Shown here one piece after another: positions 38,311 through 47,737 of a DNA stretch of 64,000 nucleotides (position 1 is the first letter of the stretch; the number at the start of each line of letters is the position of its first letter). Made by a program: the position numbers and the translations under genes. The DNA is from Barnesiella viscericola DSM 18177 (lineage in GTDB: Bacteria; Bacteroidota; Bacteroidia; Bacteroidales; Barnesiellaceae). The DNA is taken from contig NZ_CP007034.1 of NCBI RefSeq assembly GCF_000512915.1, forward strand, positions 744,001 to 808,000, read 5' to 3'. The notes under the pieces are model-generated. The model saw nothing but the letters and a program-made list of their open reading frames with translations, had not been told where the DNA came from and ran no database searches.

Positions 38311-40197
38311 ATGAAAATGAATTTCAGACATTCAACAAAAGTGCTGGCCACAGCAGCCTCCTTGGCCGCTCTCGTAGCCTGCCAGCCGCAAAAAGGGAAC
38401 ATCAGCCTCGAACATCAAGGCGATACGCTCACCATCGTTCACATCAAGAACCCCTCGAAATATTTGATTCTCCCCATTCAGGAGTCACGCCCCGAAGGTA
38501 AGGTAAAACTCGACACCGGCAGTGCGGCCGACGTGGCCATGGACGTTCGCCTGGCCATCGATAGCGTGGACTACTACGTACCCTTCGCCCTGCCCGAGGG
38601 TGTCAAGGAGGCTACCGTAACCATCGGACGCGTAGCTGCCGACGCCATGTGCTGGGACAGCCTCCGTCTGGCCGACACGTTCGACACCACCAACCGGGAG
38701 TACTACCGTCCCGTCTACCATCACACCCCGCTCTACGGCTGGATGAACGATGCCAACGGTCTGGTCTACAAAGACGGCGAGTATCACCTCTATTTCCAAT
38801 ACAACCCCTACGGTTCCAAGTGGGGCAACATGCACTGGGGACACTCGGTGAGCAAAGACCTCATTCACTGGGAACACCTCGCACCGGCCATCGCCCGCGA
38901 CACCCTGGGGCACATCTTCTCGGGTAGCTCGGTAGTCGACCACAACAACAGCGCCGGCTACGGCAAGGACGCTCTGATTGCCTTCTACACCTCGGCCAGC
39001 GACGAGCATGGACAAATCCAGTGCATGGCTTACAGCACCGACAACGGCCGCACCTACACCAAGTATGAGGGCAACCCCATTCTCACCCCGTTCGACGGAT
39101 TGAAAGACTTCCGCGACCCGAAAGTATTCTGGTACGAACCGGCTCAAAAGTGGTACATGATTGTATCGGCCGACAAGAACATGCGCTTCTACAACTCGAC
39201 CGACCTGAAACACTGGGAATACCTGAGCCAGTTTGGCGAAGGCTACGGCGTTCAACCCAACCAGTTCGAGTGCCCCGACTTCATTCAACTGCCTGTCGAC
39301 GGCGACAAGAACCACATGAAATGGGTGATGATTGTCAACGTCAATCCGGGTTGCCCCTTCGGCGGTAGCGCCACCGAATATTTCGTAGGCGATTTCGACG
39401 GCAAGGAGTTCAAATGCGACAACGACAAGAGCGTGTCCAAATGGCTCGACTTCGGTAAAGACCACTACGCTACCGTATGCTTCTCCAACACGGGCGACCG
39501 CACCATTGCCGTGCCCTGGATGAGCAACTGGCAATATGCCAACGCCACCCCGACCCGTCAATACCGCAGCGCCAATGCCCTGCCCCGTGAGCTCTCGCTC
39601 TATACCAAGGACGGCGAAATCTACATGGCTGCCAATGCCGTGAAAGAGACCCAAGGTCTGCGCAAGGGTACGACCGAACTGAACAACATCGACCTCAAAG
39701 ACGAATATACCGTCAACCCCATCACGACGGGTCCCGAAGGTGCCTGCGAACTGGAAATGGACATCACCCCGGGTAAAGCCGATACCGTAGGCTTCGCCCT
39801 CTGCAACGACAAGGGCGAGAAGGTCGACATCTACCTCGACATGAAGGCCGGCCGTGTGGTTATGGACCGTACGCAAAGCGGTATCACCGACCTCACCCCT
39901 TATGGCGAAATGACCGTACACGACAAGGAGACCGACGACCACCGCAAGACCCTGTCGGTGAACTACGTCAACGACTTTGCACTGGGCACCTGGGCTCCCC
40001 TCTCGCTCTGCAACGGGAAGAGCTACCACCTCGACATCTTCGTCGATAAATGCTCAATCGAAATCTTCGTCGACGGTGGACGCATCGCCATGACCAACCT
40101 TGTATTCCCCACAGCTCCTTACAACGCCTTGCGCTTCTATACCCGTGGCGGTGAAGCTCAGGTCGAAAACTTGAAAGTACACCAACTGAGTCTGTAA
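38311..40197 (+). CDS. GH32 fructan hydrolase / sucrase (lipoprotein)
   Basis: Cleaves beta-fructosyl bonds in sucrose, raffinose, inulin or levan. The 628-residue protein has a lipoprotein signal (SLAALVAC, C24). An N-terminal beta-sandwich (about 30-125) typical of Bacteroidales GH32 precedes the five-blade propeller. The nucleophile is D147 in WMNDANG, the transition-state stabiliser D269 in FRDPK and the acid/base E320 in FECPDF. A C-terminal beta-sandwich (about 465-628, CSIEIFVDGG) completes the fold. Exo versus endo action is not readable. It sits between the receptor and a GH36, which points to raffinose-family sugars or mixed fructans. Confidence 0.95.
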   Translation: MKMNFRHSTKVLATAASLAALVACQPQKGNISLEHQGDTLTIVHIKNPSKYLILPIQESRPEGKVKLDTGSAADVAMDVRLAIDSVDYYVPFALPEGVKEATVTIGRVAADAMCWDSLRLADTFDTTNREYYRPVYHHTPLYGWMNDANGLVYKDGEYHLYFQYNPYGSKWGNMHWGHSVSKDLIHWEHLAPAIARDTLGHIFSGSSVVDHNNSAGYGKDALIAFYTSASDEHGQIQCMAYSTDNGRTYTKYEGNPILTPFDGLKDFRDPKVFWYEPAQKWYMIVSADKNMRFYNSTDLKHWEYLSQFGEGYGVQPNQFECPDFIQLPVDGDKNHMKWVMIVNVNPGCPFGGSATEYFVGDFDGKEFKCDNDKSVSKWLDFGKDHYATVCFSNTGDRTIAVPWMSNWQYANATPTRQYRSANALPRELSLYTKDGEIYMAANAVKETQGLRKGTTELNNIDLKDEYTVNPITTGPEGACELEMDITPGKADTVGFALCNDKGEKVDIYLDMKAGRVVMDRTQSGITDLTPYGEMTVHDKETDDHRKTLSVNYVNDFALGTWAPLSLCNGKSYHLDIFVDKCSIEIFVDGGRIAMTNLVFPTAPYNALRFYTRGGEAQVENLKVHQLSL

Positions 40198-40218
40198 TGT
40201 TCAAATCACCCGCATTCC

Positions 40219-42414
40219 ATGAAACACACCCTTATCGTGGCAGCAGCCACCCTGCTTGCCATCAACACAACGAATGCCAGTGAGATGAAACAGATTCGCA
40301 TCTCTACCGACCGCACCGACCTCGTGCTGAAAGTGGCCGAAAACGGCCGCCTCTACCAAAGCTACTTCGGCGAGAAATTGCTGAACGAGGCCGACCTCAA
40401 CCAGTTGGGGTGGAGCGTGCATGCCGCCTCCGACGGCAGTGTAAGCCGTCGGGGCTGGGAGGTGTACAGCGGCTCGGGCAACGAAGATTTCTTCGAGCCG
40501 GCCCTGGCCATCACCCACAACGACGGTAACCCCTCGACGTGGCTCTACTACGTATCCCACTCGACCCGCGAGGTCGAGGGAGGCGTGCAGACCGACATCG
40601 TGCTGCGCGACGACCAGTATCCCGTAGAGGTGACCCTCCACTATGTGGCCTACCCCAAAGAGAATGTCATCAAGACATGGAGCGACATACGCCATGAGGA
40701 GAAGAAACCGATTCTCCTCTCGGCCTATGCCTCGACCATGCTCTATTTCAGCCGTCCGGCCTACTACCTGACCGAGTTCAGCAGCGACTGGGCCAAAGAG
40801 GCGCAGATGAGCACCCTGCCCTTGCAGTTCGGCAAGAAGGTTATCGACACCAAGCTGGGCAGCCGGGCCGCCATGCACACCCACCCCTTCTTCATCGTGG
40901 GGCTCGACCAGCCCGCACAGGAGCGACAAGGCGAGGTACTCATGGGCACACTGGCCTGGACCGGGAACTTCCGCTTCACCTTCGAGGTGGACAACGTGGG
41001 TAACCTGCGCGTGATTCCCGGCATCAACCCCTATGCCTCGACCTATAAACTCAAACGCAACGAGACCTTCACGACGCCCGAGTTTATCTTCACTCTCAGC
41101 ACCGAGGGTACGGGGCAAGGCAGCCGCGACCTGCAAACGTGGGCTCGCAACTACCAGCTGAAAGATGGTAAGGGCCCGCGCCTCACGCTGCTCAACAACT
41201 GGGAGAACACCGCCTTCGACTTTGACCAGGAGACGTTGGCCGAACTGATGCGCGAAGCCAAAGACCTGGGGGTAGACATGTTCCTGCTCGACGACGGCTG
41301 GTTTGGCAACAAATATCCCCGTAAAGACGACAAAGCCGGACTGGGAGACTGGGAGGTAACTCACGACAAACTGCCCGGCGGTATCGGTGCCCTGACCGAT
41401 TCGGCCCGCGAGGCGGGTGTGAAATTCGGCCTGTGGATCGAGCCCGAGATGGTGAACCCCAAGAGCGAACTCTTCGAGCGTCACCCCGAGTGGGCCATTC
41501 ACTACCCCAACCGCGAGACCTACTATTACCGCAACCAGCTGGTGCTCGACATGAGCAACCCCGCCGTACAGGAGTATGTCTACGGCGTGGTGGACCAGTT
41601 GCTGAAAGAGAACCCCGGCATCGCCTACTTCAAATGGGATTGCAACAGCCCCATCACCAACATCTACTCGCCCTACCTCAAAGCCGATCAGGGTCAGCTC
41701 TACATCGACCACGTGCGGGGCATCTACCGGGTGTTGCAACGGGTGCACGACAACTATCCGCAAGTGGCCATGATGCTCTGCTCGGGCGGCGGCGCACGCT
41801 GCGACTACGAGGCACTGAAATACTTCACCGAATTCTGGTGCAGCGACAATACCGACCCCGTGGAACGCATCTATATCCAATGGGGATTCTCGCAGTTCTT
41901 CCCCGCCAAGGCCATGTGTGCCCACGTGACCAGCTGGAACCGGAAGGCTTCGATCAAGTTCCGCACTGACGTCGCCTCGATGTGCAAACTGGGCTTCGAC
42001 CTGGGGTTGAAGGAGCTGAACGCCGACGAACTGCTCTACTGCCAGCAGGCGGTAGCCAACTGGAAACGTTTGCAAAGTGTTATACTCGATGGCGACCAAT
42101 ACCGACTGGTATCGCCCTATGAAAGCAACCACATGGCGGTAAACTACGTGAATGCCGACGGCGACAAGGCCGTGCTCTTCGCCTACGACATCTATCCCCG
42201 CTATCAGGAGAAGCTGTTGCCCGTGAAGTTGCAAGGGCTCGACCCCCACAAGTTCTACCGGATAGAGGAAATTAACCTCATGCCCGGCGTAGCCTCGGCC
42301 CTGCCCACCAACGGCAAGGTGCTCTCGGGCGACTATCTGATGAAAGTGGGACTCGACGTGTTGGGATTCACCCCCATGCAGAGTTGCGTGGTCGAACTCA
42401 CCGCTGTCAAATGA
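40219..42414 (+). CDS. Alpha-galactosidase, GH36
   Basis: Removes alpha-galactose from raffinose, stachyose or melibiose. The 731-residue protein has a signal peptide ending near TNA-S, so it acts in the periplasm or outside. Catalytic residues: nucleophile D474 in YFKWDCNSP, acid/base D543 in WCSDNTDP. Other family marks are LLDDGWFG, GLWIEPEMVNPKS and SGGGARCDYEALKYF. Only 21 bases separate it from the GH32 gene. Together they would take raffinose to galactose, glucose and fructose. Confidence 0.95.
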   Translation: MKHTLIVAAATLLAINTTNASEMKQIRISTDRTDLVLKVAENGRLYQSYFGEKLLNEADLNQLGWSVHAASDGSVSRRGWEVYSGSGNEDFFEPALAITHNDGNPSTWLYYVSHSTREVEGGVQTDIVLRDDQYPVEVTLHYVAYPKENVIKTWSDIRHEEKKPILLSAYASTMLYFSRPAYYLTEFSSDWAKEAQMSTLPLQFGKKVIDTKLGSRAAMHTHPFFIVGLDQPAQERQGEVLMGTLAWTGNFRFTFEVDNVGNLRVIPGINPYASTYKLKRNETFTTPEFIFTLSTEGTGQGSRDLQTWARNYQLKDGKGPRLTLLNNWENTAFDFDQETLAELMREAKDLGVDMFLLDDGWFGNKYPRKDDKAGLGDWEVTHDKLPGGIGALTDSAREAGVKFGLWIEPEMVNPKSELFERHPEWAIHYPNRETYYYRNQLVLDMSNPAVQEYVYGVVDQLLKENPGIAYFKWDCNSPITNIYSPYLKADQGQLYIDHVRGIYRVLQRVHDNYPQVAMMLCSGGGARCDYEALKYFTEFWCSDNTDPVERIYIQWGFSQFFPAKAMCAHVTSWNRKASIKFRTDVASMCKLGFDLGLKELNADELLYCQQAVANWKRLQSVILDGDQYRLVSPYESNHMAVNYVNADGDKAVLFAYDIYPRYQEKLLPVKLQGLDPHKFYRIEEINLMPGVASALPTNGKVLSGDYLMKVGLDVLGFTPMQSCVVELTAVK

Positions 42415-42430
42415 ATTAACCGGGCAAGCC

Positions 42431-42464
42431 CTCGGGAGAGCAGCCGACTCGCCGCTCTCCCGAG
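42431..42464 (+). repeat. Intercistronic hairpin between GH36 and transporter genes
   Basis: Arms CTCGGGAGAGC (42431-42441) and GCTCTCCCGAG (42454-42464) around a 12-base loop. There is no T-run directly after the stem (an A-run follows near 42475), so processing or partial attenuation is more likely than full termination. Confidence 0.6.
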
Positions 42465-42501
42465 ACTTTCCCTCAAAAAAAATAGAAACGCTTATACGAT
42501 T

Positions 42502-43665
42502 ATGACTGCTAAACAACAACTGAAATACGGGCGACTTATCCCCGTCATGCTCTGCTTCTTCGCCATGGGCTTTGTCGACCTGGTGGGTATCGCCTCGAAC
42601 TATGTCAAGGCCGACCTGGGATTGACCGACTCGCAAGCCAACATCTTCCCGTCGCTCGTCTTCTTCTGGTTCCTCATCTTCTCGGTCCCGACCGGCGTAT
42701 TGATGAACCGCATCGGCCGCAAACGCACCGTGCTGCTGAGCCTCGTGGTAACGGCCATTTCGCTGCTGTTGCCCCTCTTCGGCGACGGCTACGCTCTCAT
42801 GCTCTGCTCCTTCTCGCTGCTGGGTATCGGTAACGCTCTCATGCAAACCTCGCTCAACCCACTGTTGAGCAACATCATCTCGGGCGAACGGCTGGCCAGC
42901 TCGCTCACCTTCGGGCAGTTTGTCAAGGCCATCGCCTCGTTCCTGGCCCCCTATATCGCCATGTGGGGAGCCACACAGGCCATGCCTACCTTCGGACTGG
43001 GGTGGCGCGTACTCTTCCCCGTCTACATGGTCATCGCCATCATCGCCATTCTGTGGCTCTCGTCGACCCCCATCGAGGAGGAGAAACCCGACAAGGCTTC
43101 GGGCTTTGCCGCCTGCCTGCGGTTGCTGGGCAAACCCTTTATCCTGCTCTGCTTCCTGGGCATCATCTGCCACGTGGGTATCGACGTAGGTACCAACACC
43201 ACAGCTCCCAAGCTGCTCATCGAACGGGTGGGCATCACCCTCGAAGAGGCCGGTTTTGCCACAAGCCTCTACTTCATCTTCCGTACCGCCGGGTGCCTGC
43301 TGGGCTCCTTTATCCTCAACCACCTCTCGGGTCGCAAGTTCCTGGCCATCAGCGTGGCCTGCATGCTGGTAGCGATGATTGGGCTGCTCTCGACCGAGTC
43401 GCTCCCCATCATCTACATCTGCATCTCGCTCATCGGATTCGGCAACTCCAACGTCTTCTCCATCATCTTTGCACAGGCACTCACCTTTGTCCCCGAAAAG
43501 AAGAACGAGGTATCGGGACTCATGATCATGGGCCTCTTCGGTGGCACCATCTTCCCGCTGCTGATGGGTGTGGCCAGTGATGCCGTAGGCCAGGTGGGAG
43601 CCGTGGCCGTAATGACGGTGGGCGTACTCTACCTGATTTTCTATACCTTGAAATTGAAAAACTAA
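42502..43665 (+). CDS. MFS sugar transporter (FucP/glucose-galactose type)
   Basis: Inner-membrane permease of 387 residues with about twelve helices. The loop between helices 2 and 3 has GVLMNRIGRKRTVLLS, and the second half has GFGNSNVFSIIF and SGLMIMGLFGGTIFP, typical of sugar:H+ symporters of the FHS type. By position next to a fructokinase it most likely imports free fructose, as the equivalent gene does in the B. thetaiotaomicron fructan locus. Specificity is inferred. Confidence 0.88.
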   Translation: MTAKQQLKYGRLIPVMLCFFAMGFVDLVGIASNYVKADLGLTDSQANIFPSLVFFWFLIFSVPTGVLMNRIGRKRTVLLSLVVTAISLLLPLFGDGYALMLCSFSLLGIGNALMQTSLNPLLSNIISGERLASSLTFGQFVKAIASFLAPYIAMWGATQAMPTFGLGWRVLFPVYMVIAIIAILWLSSTPIEEEKPDKASGFAACLRLLGKPFILLCFLGIICHVGIDVGTNTTAPKLLIERVGITLEEAGFATSLYFIFRTAGCLLGSFILNHLSGRKFLAISVACMLVAMIGLLSTESLPIIYICISLIGFGNSNVFSIIFAQALTFVPEKKNEVSGLMIMGLFGGTIFPLLMGVASDAVGQVGAVAVMTVGVLYLIFYTLKLKN

Positions 43666-43687
43666 CTTATCGACGAATACCAACGCC

Positions 43688-44584
43688 ATGTACAACAACA
43701 ATAAGATTATCGTAGGAATGGGCGAAGCACTCTGGGACGTGCTGCCCGAAGGAAAGAAACTGGGAGGAGCTCCCGCCAACTTTGCATACCATGTGTCGCA
43801 ATTCGGCTTGAACAGCCGGGTGGTGAGTGCCGTGGGAGAGGACAAGCTGGGGACGGAGATTCTCGACAACTTCCGCCAGAAACATTTGCAAGGGCTCATC
43901 GAGACGGTACCCTACCCCACCGGTACGGTGCAGGTCGAACTCGACAGCGAGGGGGTTCCCTGCTACGACATCAAGGAGGGGGTGGCCTGGGACAACATTC
44001 CCTATACCGACGAACTCGACAAACTGGCACAACAGACGCAGGCCGTCTGCTTCGGGTCGCTGGCCCAACGCAGCATCGTGTCGCGCAAGACCATCGCCCG
44101 GTTCCTCGACACCATGCCCGACACGCCCGAAACGTTGAAGATTTTCGACATCAACCTGCGCCAGAGTTTCTACACCAAAGAGATTCTGTGCGACTCGTTC
44201 AAGCGCTGCAACATCTTGAAGATTAACGACGAGGAGCTGGTAACCGTGAGCCGGTTGTTCGGCTATCCCGGCATCGACCTGCAAGACAAGTGCTGGATTC
44301 TGCTGGCCAAGTACAACTTGAAGATGCTTATCCTGACCTGTGGCGTGAACGGCAGCTACGTCTTTACTCCGGGGCATGTTTCGTTTTTCGAGACTCCCAC
44401 CGTACAGGTGGCCGACACCGTAGGCGCCGGCGACTCGTTTACAGCCGCCTTCACCGCCGCCATCATCTGCGGCCGCTCGGTGCGTGAAGCTCATCAGCTG
44501 GCGGTCGACACCTCGGCCTATGTATGCACGCAGCAAGGGGCCATGCCCTTGCTGCCCGAGAGCCTTACGAGCCGACTGGCTTGA
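43688..44584 (+). CDS. Fructokinase (PfkB family)
   Basis: Phosphorylates imported fructose at O6. The 298-residue protein has the substrate motif KLGGAPANFAYHVS, the second PfkB signature DTVGAGDSFTAAF with catalytic base D249, and an ATP-site segment ILTCGVNGSYVF. It begins 22 bases after the transporter stop, indicating one operon. Ribokinase-family members can differ in sugar, but the start GMGEALWDVLPEGKKLGGAP is typical of bacterial fructokinases. Confidence 0.93.
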   Translation: MYNNNKIIVGMGEALWDVLPEGKKLGGAPANFAYHVSQFGLNSRVVSAVGEDKLGTEILDNFRQKHLQGLIETVPYPTGTVQVELDSEGVPCYDIKEGVAWDNIPYTDELDKLAQQTQAVCFGSLAQRSIVSRKTIARFLDTMPDTPETLKIFDINLRQSFYTKEILCDSFKRCNILKINDEELVTVSRLFGYPGIDLQDKCWILLAKYNLKMLILTCGVNGSYVFTPGHVSFFETPTVQVADTVGAGDSFTAAFTAAIICGRSVREAHQLAVDTSAYVCTQQGAMPLLPESLTSRLA

Positions 44585-44609
44585 CGCTTACACTTTTTTA
44601 GCTTTTGCC

Positions 44610-44651
44610 GGAGGGCGGCAGGCTCGGGATATCCCGAGCCTGCCGCCCTCC
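44610..44651. repeat. 42-bp perfect palindrome after the fructokinase gene
   Basis: The 21-base arm 44610-44630 (beginning GGAGGGCGGCAGG) is followed without a spacer by its exact complement, 44631-44651. There is no T-run on either side. It could be a strong hairpin terminator acting without Us, or a protein-binding site. Confidence 0.9.
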
Positions 44652-44839
44652 TCCGTTACATTCCTGGCCAGAACAGCCTTATCATCTCATAAAGAGCGTG
44701 TAAGACAACTATCGCCCGGCAATCTTACTCCCCGACAAGAGCTATCCACACCCGCTCGACACACCCGAAACCCAAACCGGGAAAGAGGTTCACAACCAAA
44801 AGATTCACCCGGCAGGCTCGCTCGTCTCATTATATTTTT

Positions 44840-44847
44840 TATCTTTG
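44840..44847 (+). promoter_or_regulatory. Promoter box (TATCTTTG) of the fructose-type HTCS
   Basis: Exact TAnnTTTG 27 bases before the ATG at 44875. The rest of the gap 44652-44839 shows no gene. Confidence 0.65.
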
Positions 44848-44874
44848 CCTATCTTAATCTTCAAAACAGAAGCT

Positions 44875-47643
44875 ATGAGACGCCTGCCTATCCTTATACT
44901 CCTCGCCCTATGCTCCATCGCAGCCTTGATGCTCACTGCCTGCCATCAAGAGAAAAACCGCATCTTGATTGGAGTGTCGCAATGCAGCGACGACGAGTGG
45001 CGCACGCAGATGAACAAGGAGATTGCCCGGGAGGCGCTCTTCTATCCGGGGGTAACCGTCGAGATACGGTCGGCCCACGACGACAATCAAAAGCAGATAG
45101 CCGATATAGAATACTTCATGGACGAAGGGGCCGACCTCATCGTGGTGGCTCCCAACGAAGCCGAGGCTATTGCGCCGGTCATAGAAAAAGCCTATGACCG
45201 GGGAATCCCGGTAGTACTGGTCGACCGCAAAATCGACTCGGACCACTACACCGCCTACATCGGAGCCGACAACTACGACATGGGACACCAGATAGGTACC
45301 TACATTGCCAATCGCCTGCACGGGAAAGGGAACATCGTGGAGCTCACCGGATTGAAGGGCTCTACCCCGGCTCGTGACCGCCACCGGGGACTCATCGACG
45401 CCCTGGCCGACGAACCCGGGATACGCATCGTGGCCACGGCCGATGCCGGCTGGTTCCAGCAATCGGCCGAGCGGGCGTTCGACTCCATTCTCGCCCGGCA
45501 ACCCCTCATCGACCTGGTTTTTGCCCACAACGACCGCATGGCCTCGGGGGCTCACGAAGCGGCCGTGCGCGAAGGTCGTGCCGACGAGATGCTCTTCGTG
45601 GGGGTAGATGCCCTCTCGGGTAAAGGGCTGGGGGTAAACCTGGTGACCGACAGTATTCTCGACGCTACCTTCATCTATCCCACCGGGGGCGACCGGGTGG
45701 TGCAGGTGGCCATGAACATACTCGAAGGGCGCGACTATCCGCGCGAAACTCTCCTCTCGACCGCCCTGGTCAACCGGCAGAACGCCCGCATCATGCAGAT
45801 GCAGACGGCCCACATCAGCACCCTCGACGAGAAAATCGAGCGGCTCAACAGTCAGCTCGACGCCTTCCTGCTGCGCTACTCGGCCCAACGCATGTTTCTC
45901 TATGCCTGCATCGTGATTCTGGTACTGGTAGGCATTCTGCTCGTGATTATGGTAAGGGCCTTCTGGACCAAGAACCGTCTGAATGCCGAACTGTCGCGAC
46001 AGAAACAGCAGCTCGAAGAGCAACGCGATCAGCTCATCACCCTGTCGCGACAGCTCGAAGATGCCACGCACGCCAAGCTGGCCTTCTTCACCAACGTGTC
46101 GCACGACTTTCGCACCCCGCTCACTCTCATTGCCGACCCGGTAGACCAGCTGAGCCAAAGCCACAACCTCGACAAGCACGAGCGGTTCCTGCTCAACATC
46201 ATTCACAAAAACGTCACCGTACTGCTGCGGCTCGTCAACCAGGTGCTCGACTTCCGCAAATTTGAAGACGGCAAGCTGCAAATGAGGCTGAGCCAGTTTG
46301 ACCTGCGGGCCTCGCTCGCCGAGTGGACCGACGCCTTCCGCACCCTCGCCTTCCGCAAACACATTCACTTTGGCATTCAGGCCGACGAGCAAACCGATTT
46401 TACCGTCACGGCCGATGCCGAAAAATTGGAGCGCATCCTCTACAACCTGCTCTCCAACGCCTTCAAGTTTACCCCCGAGAACGGGACAATACGCGTCATG
46501 CTCTCCCGCTTCGACCGGGAGGGCGAACCCTTCCTGCGCCTGCAAGTGGCCGACACCGGTGTGGGCATGCCTGCCGAGCATGTGCAGCATATCTTCGACA
46601 GCTTCTACCAGATTGATGTGCACCACGCCGGTTCGGGTATCGGACTGGCGCTGGTCAAGGCTTTTGTCGAGATGCACCACGGTACGATACACGTCGATAC
46701 TACCGAGGGACAAGGCACCTGCTTCACCATCGAAATGCCGGTTCGGCAAACGGGGGCCCTCGACCCCGACACGACACGCAGCGCCGTGCTCACCAACCTG
46801 AAAGAGGGGGCTGTACTGGCAGCCGACCAGGAATCGTTGCAGACCTCGACACGGGAGTTGCCCCCCGAAGACAAAAAGAGTGTGCTCGTCATCGACGACA
46901 ACCAGGACATTCGCGACTACGTGCGCGCTGTCTTGCAGGACGAATACCACGTGCTCGAAGCGGCCAACGGCCAGGAGGGTATCCAGATGGCCATGAAATA
47001 TGTGCCCGATGCCATCATCTGCGACGTGATGATGCCCGTCATGGACGGCATGGAGTGCTGCCGCCGGTTGAAAGCCGAGATGCAGACCTCGCACATTCCC
47101 GTGATGATGCTCACGGCCTACGCCATGGACGAACAGAAGATAAAGGGTTATGAATGCGGGGCCGACTCGTATATCTCCAAACCGTTCAGTGCCCGACTGC
47201 TCACGGCCCGTCTGCACAACCTCATCGACAACCGCCGCCGCTTGCAGCACTTCTTTACCGACAACCTCAACACGCCCCTGCCTCAGGCCAAACCGGCCGT
47301 CAACGAGGTGGACAAGAGTTTTATGGAAAAGTTGCGCCACCTCATCGACGAGAACCTGTCGAATCCCAACCTCAGCGTCGAGGAGCTGGGCGAACAGATT
47401 GGATTGAGCCGCGTGCAGCTCTACCGCAAGACCAAGGCGCTCTGCGGCTACTCGCCCAACGAACTGCTGCGCATCGCCCGCCTCAAACGGGCCGCTTCGC
47501 TGCTGGCCTCGACCGAAAAGACCGTGGCCGAGATTACCTATGAGGTAGGGTTCAGTTCGCCCTCCTACTTCACCAAATGTTACAAGGAGTATTTCGGCGA
47601 GATTCCCACCGACTTTCTCAAACGGAAAAAGGGCGAGAGTTGA
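44875..47643 (+). CDS. HTCS with periplasmic sugar-binding sensor domain (BT1754-like)
   Basis: Sensor and activator in one chain, 922 residues. The N-terminus has a signal with a lipobox-like end (LMLTAC, C23). Residues about 28-310 are a ribose-binding-protein-like domain (ILIGVSQCSDDEWR, NEAEAIAPVIEKAYDRGIPVV, FAHNDRMASGAHEA), the type that binds free fructose in the known regulator BT1754. A helix lies at about 340-362. Then come the kinase with H410 in NVSHDFRTPLTL, the receiver with D717 in ICDVMMP, and an AraC-type HTH (about 815-920, LGEQIGLSRVQLYRKTKAL). It most likely activates the receptor-GH32-GH36-transporter-kinase genes upstream. Start set by promoter and signal peptide. Confidence 0.94.
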   Translation: MRRLPILILLALCSIAALMLTACHQEKNRILIGVSQCSDDEWRTQMNKEIAREALFYPGVTVEIRSAHDDNQKQIADIEYFMDEGADLIVVAPNEAEAIAPVIEKAYDRGIPVVLVDRKIDSDHYTAYIGADNYDMGHQIGTYIANRLHGKGNIVELTGLKGSTPARDRHRGLIDALADEPGIRIVATADAGWFQQSAERAFDSILARQPLIDLVFAHNDRMASGAHEAAVREGRADEMLFVGVDALSGKGLGVNLVTDSILDATFIYPTGGDRVVQVAMNILEGRDYPRETLLSTALVNRQNARIMQMQTAHISTLDEKIERLNSQLDAFLLRYSAQRMFLYACIVILVLVGILLVIMVRAFWTKNRLNAELSRQKQQLEEQRDQLITLSRQLEDATHAKLAFFTNVSHDFRTPLTLIADPVDQLSQSHNLDKHERFLLNIIHKNVTVLLRLVNQVLDFRKFEDGKLQMRLSQFDLRASLAEWTDAFRTLAFRKHIHFGIQADEQTDFTVTADAEKLERILYNLLSNAFKFTPENGTIRVMLSRFDREGEPFLRLQVADTGVGMPAEHVQHIFDSFYQIDVHHAGSGIGLALVKAFVEMHHGTIHVDTTEGQGTCFTIEMPVRQTGALDPDTTRSAVLTNLKEGAVLAADQESLQTSTRELPPEDKKSVLVIDDNQDIRDYVRAVLQDEYHVLEAANGQEGIQMAMKYVPDAIICDVMMPVMDGMECCRRLKAEMQTSHIPVMMLTAYAMDEQKIKGYECGADSYISKPFSARLLTARLHNLIDNRRRLQHFFTDNLNTPLPQAKPAVNEVDKSFMEKLRHLIDENLSNPNLSVEELGEQIGLSRVQLYRKTKALCGYSPNELLRIARLKRAASLLASTEKTVAEITYEVGFSSPSYFTKCYKEYFGEIPTDFLKRKKGES

Positions 47644-47737
47644 CCCGTGTCCCGGGTTACTCCGCCCCTTGTGATGCTTCTGATTCAATGACACATCGAC
47701 AACCCTGCCGATGTATCGCTGTGCGTACCCGAGCCTG

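Noticed and set aside
40201-43899. 1,232-residue open frame antisense to GH36, the MFS gene and the start of the fructokinase gene
   Set aside because: It spans three genes and has no family motifs; the plus-strand genes have complete active sites.
44908-47694. 928-residue open frame antisense to the fructose-type HTCS
   Set aside because: Low-complexity shadow; the HTCS is complete on the plus strand.
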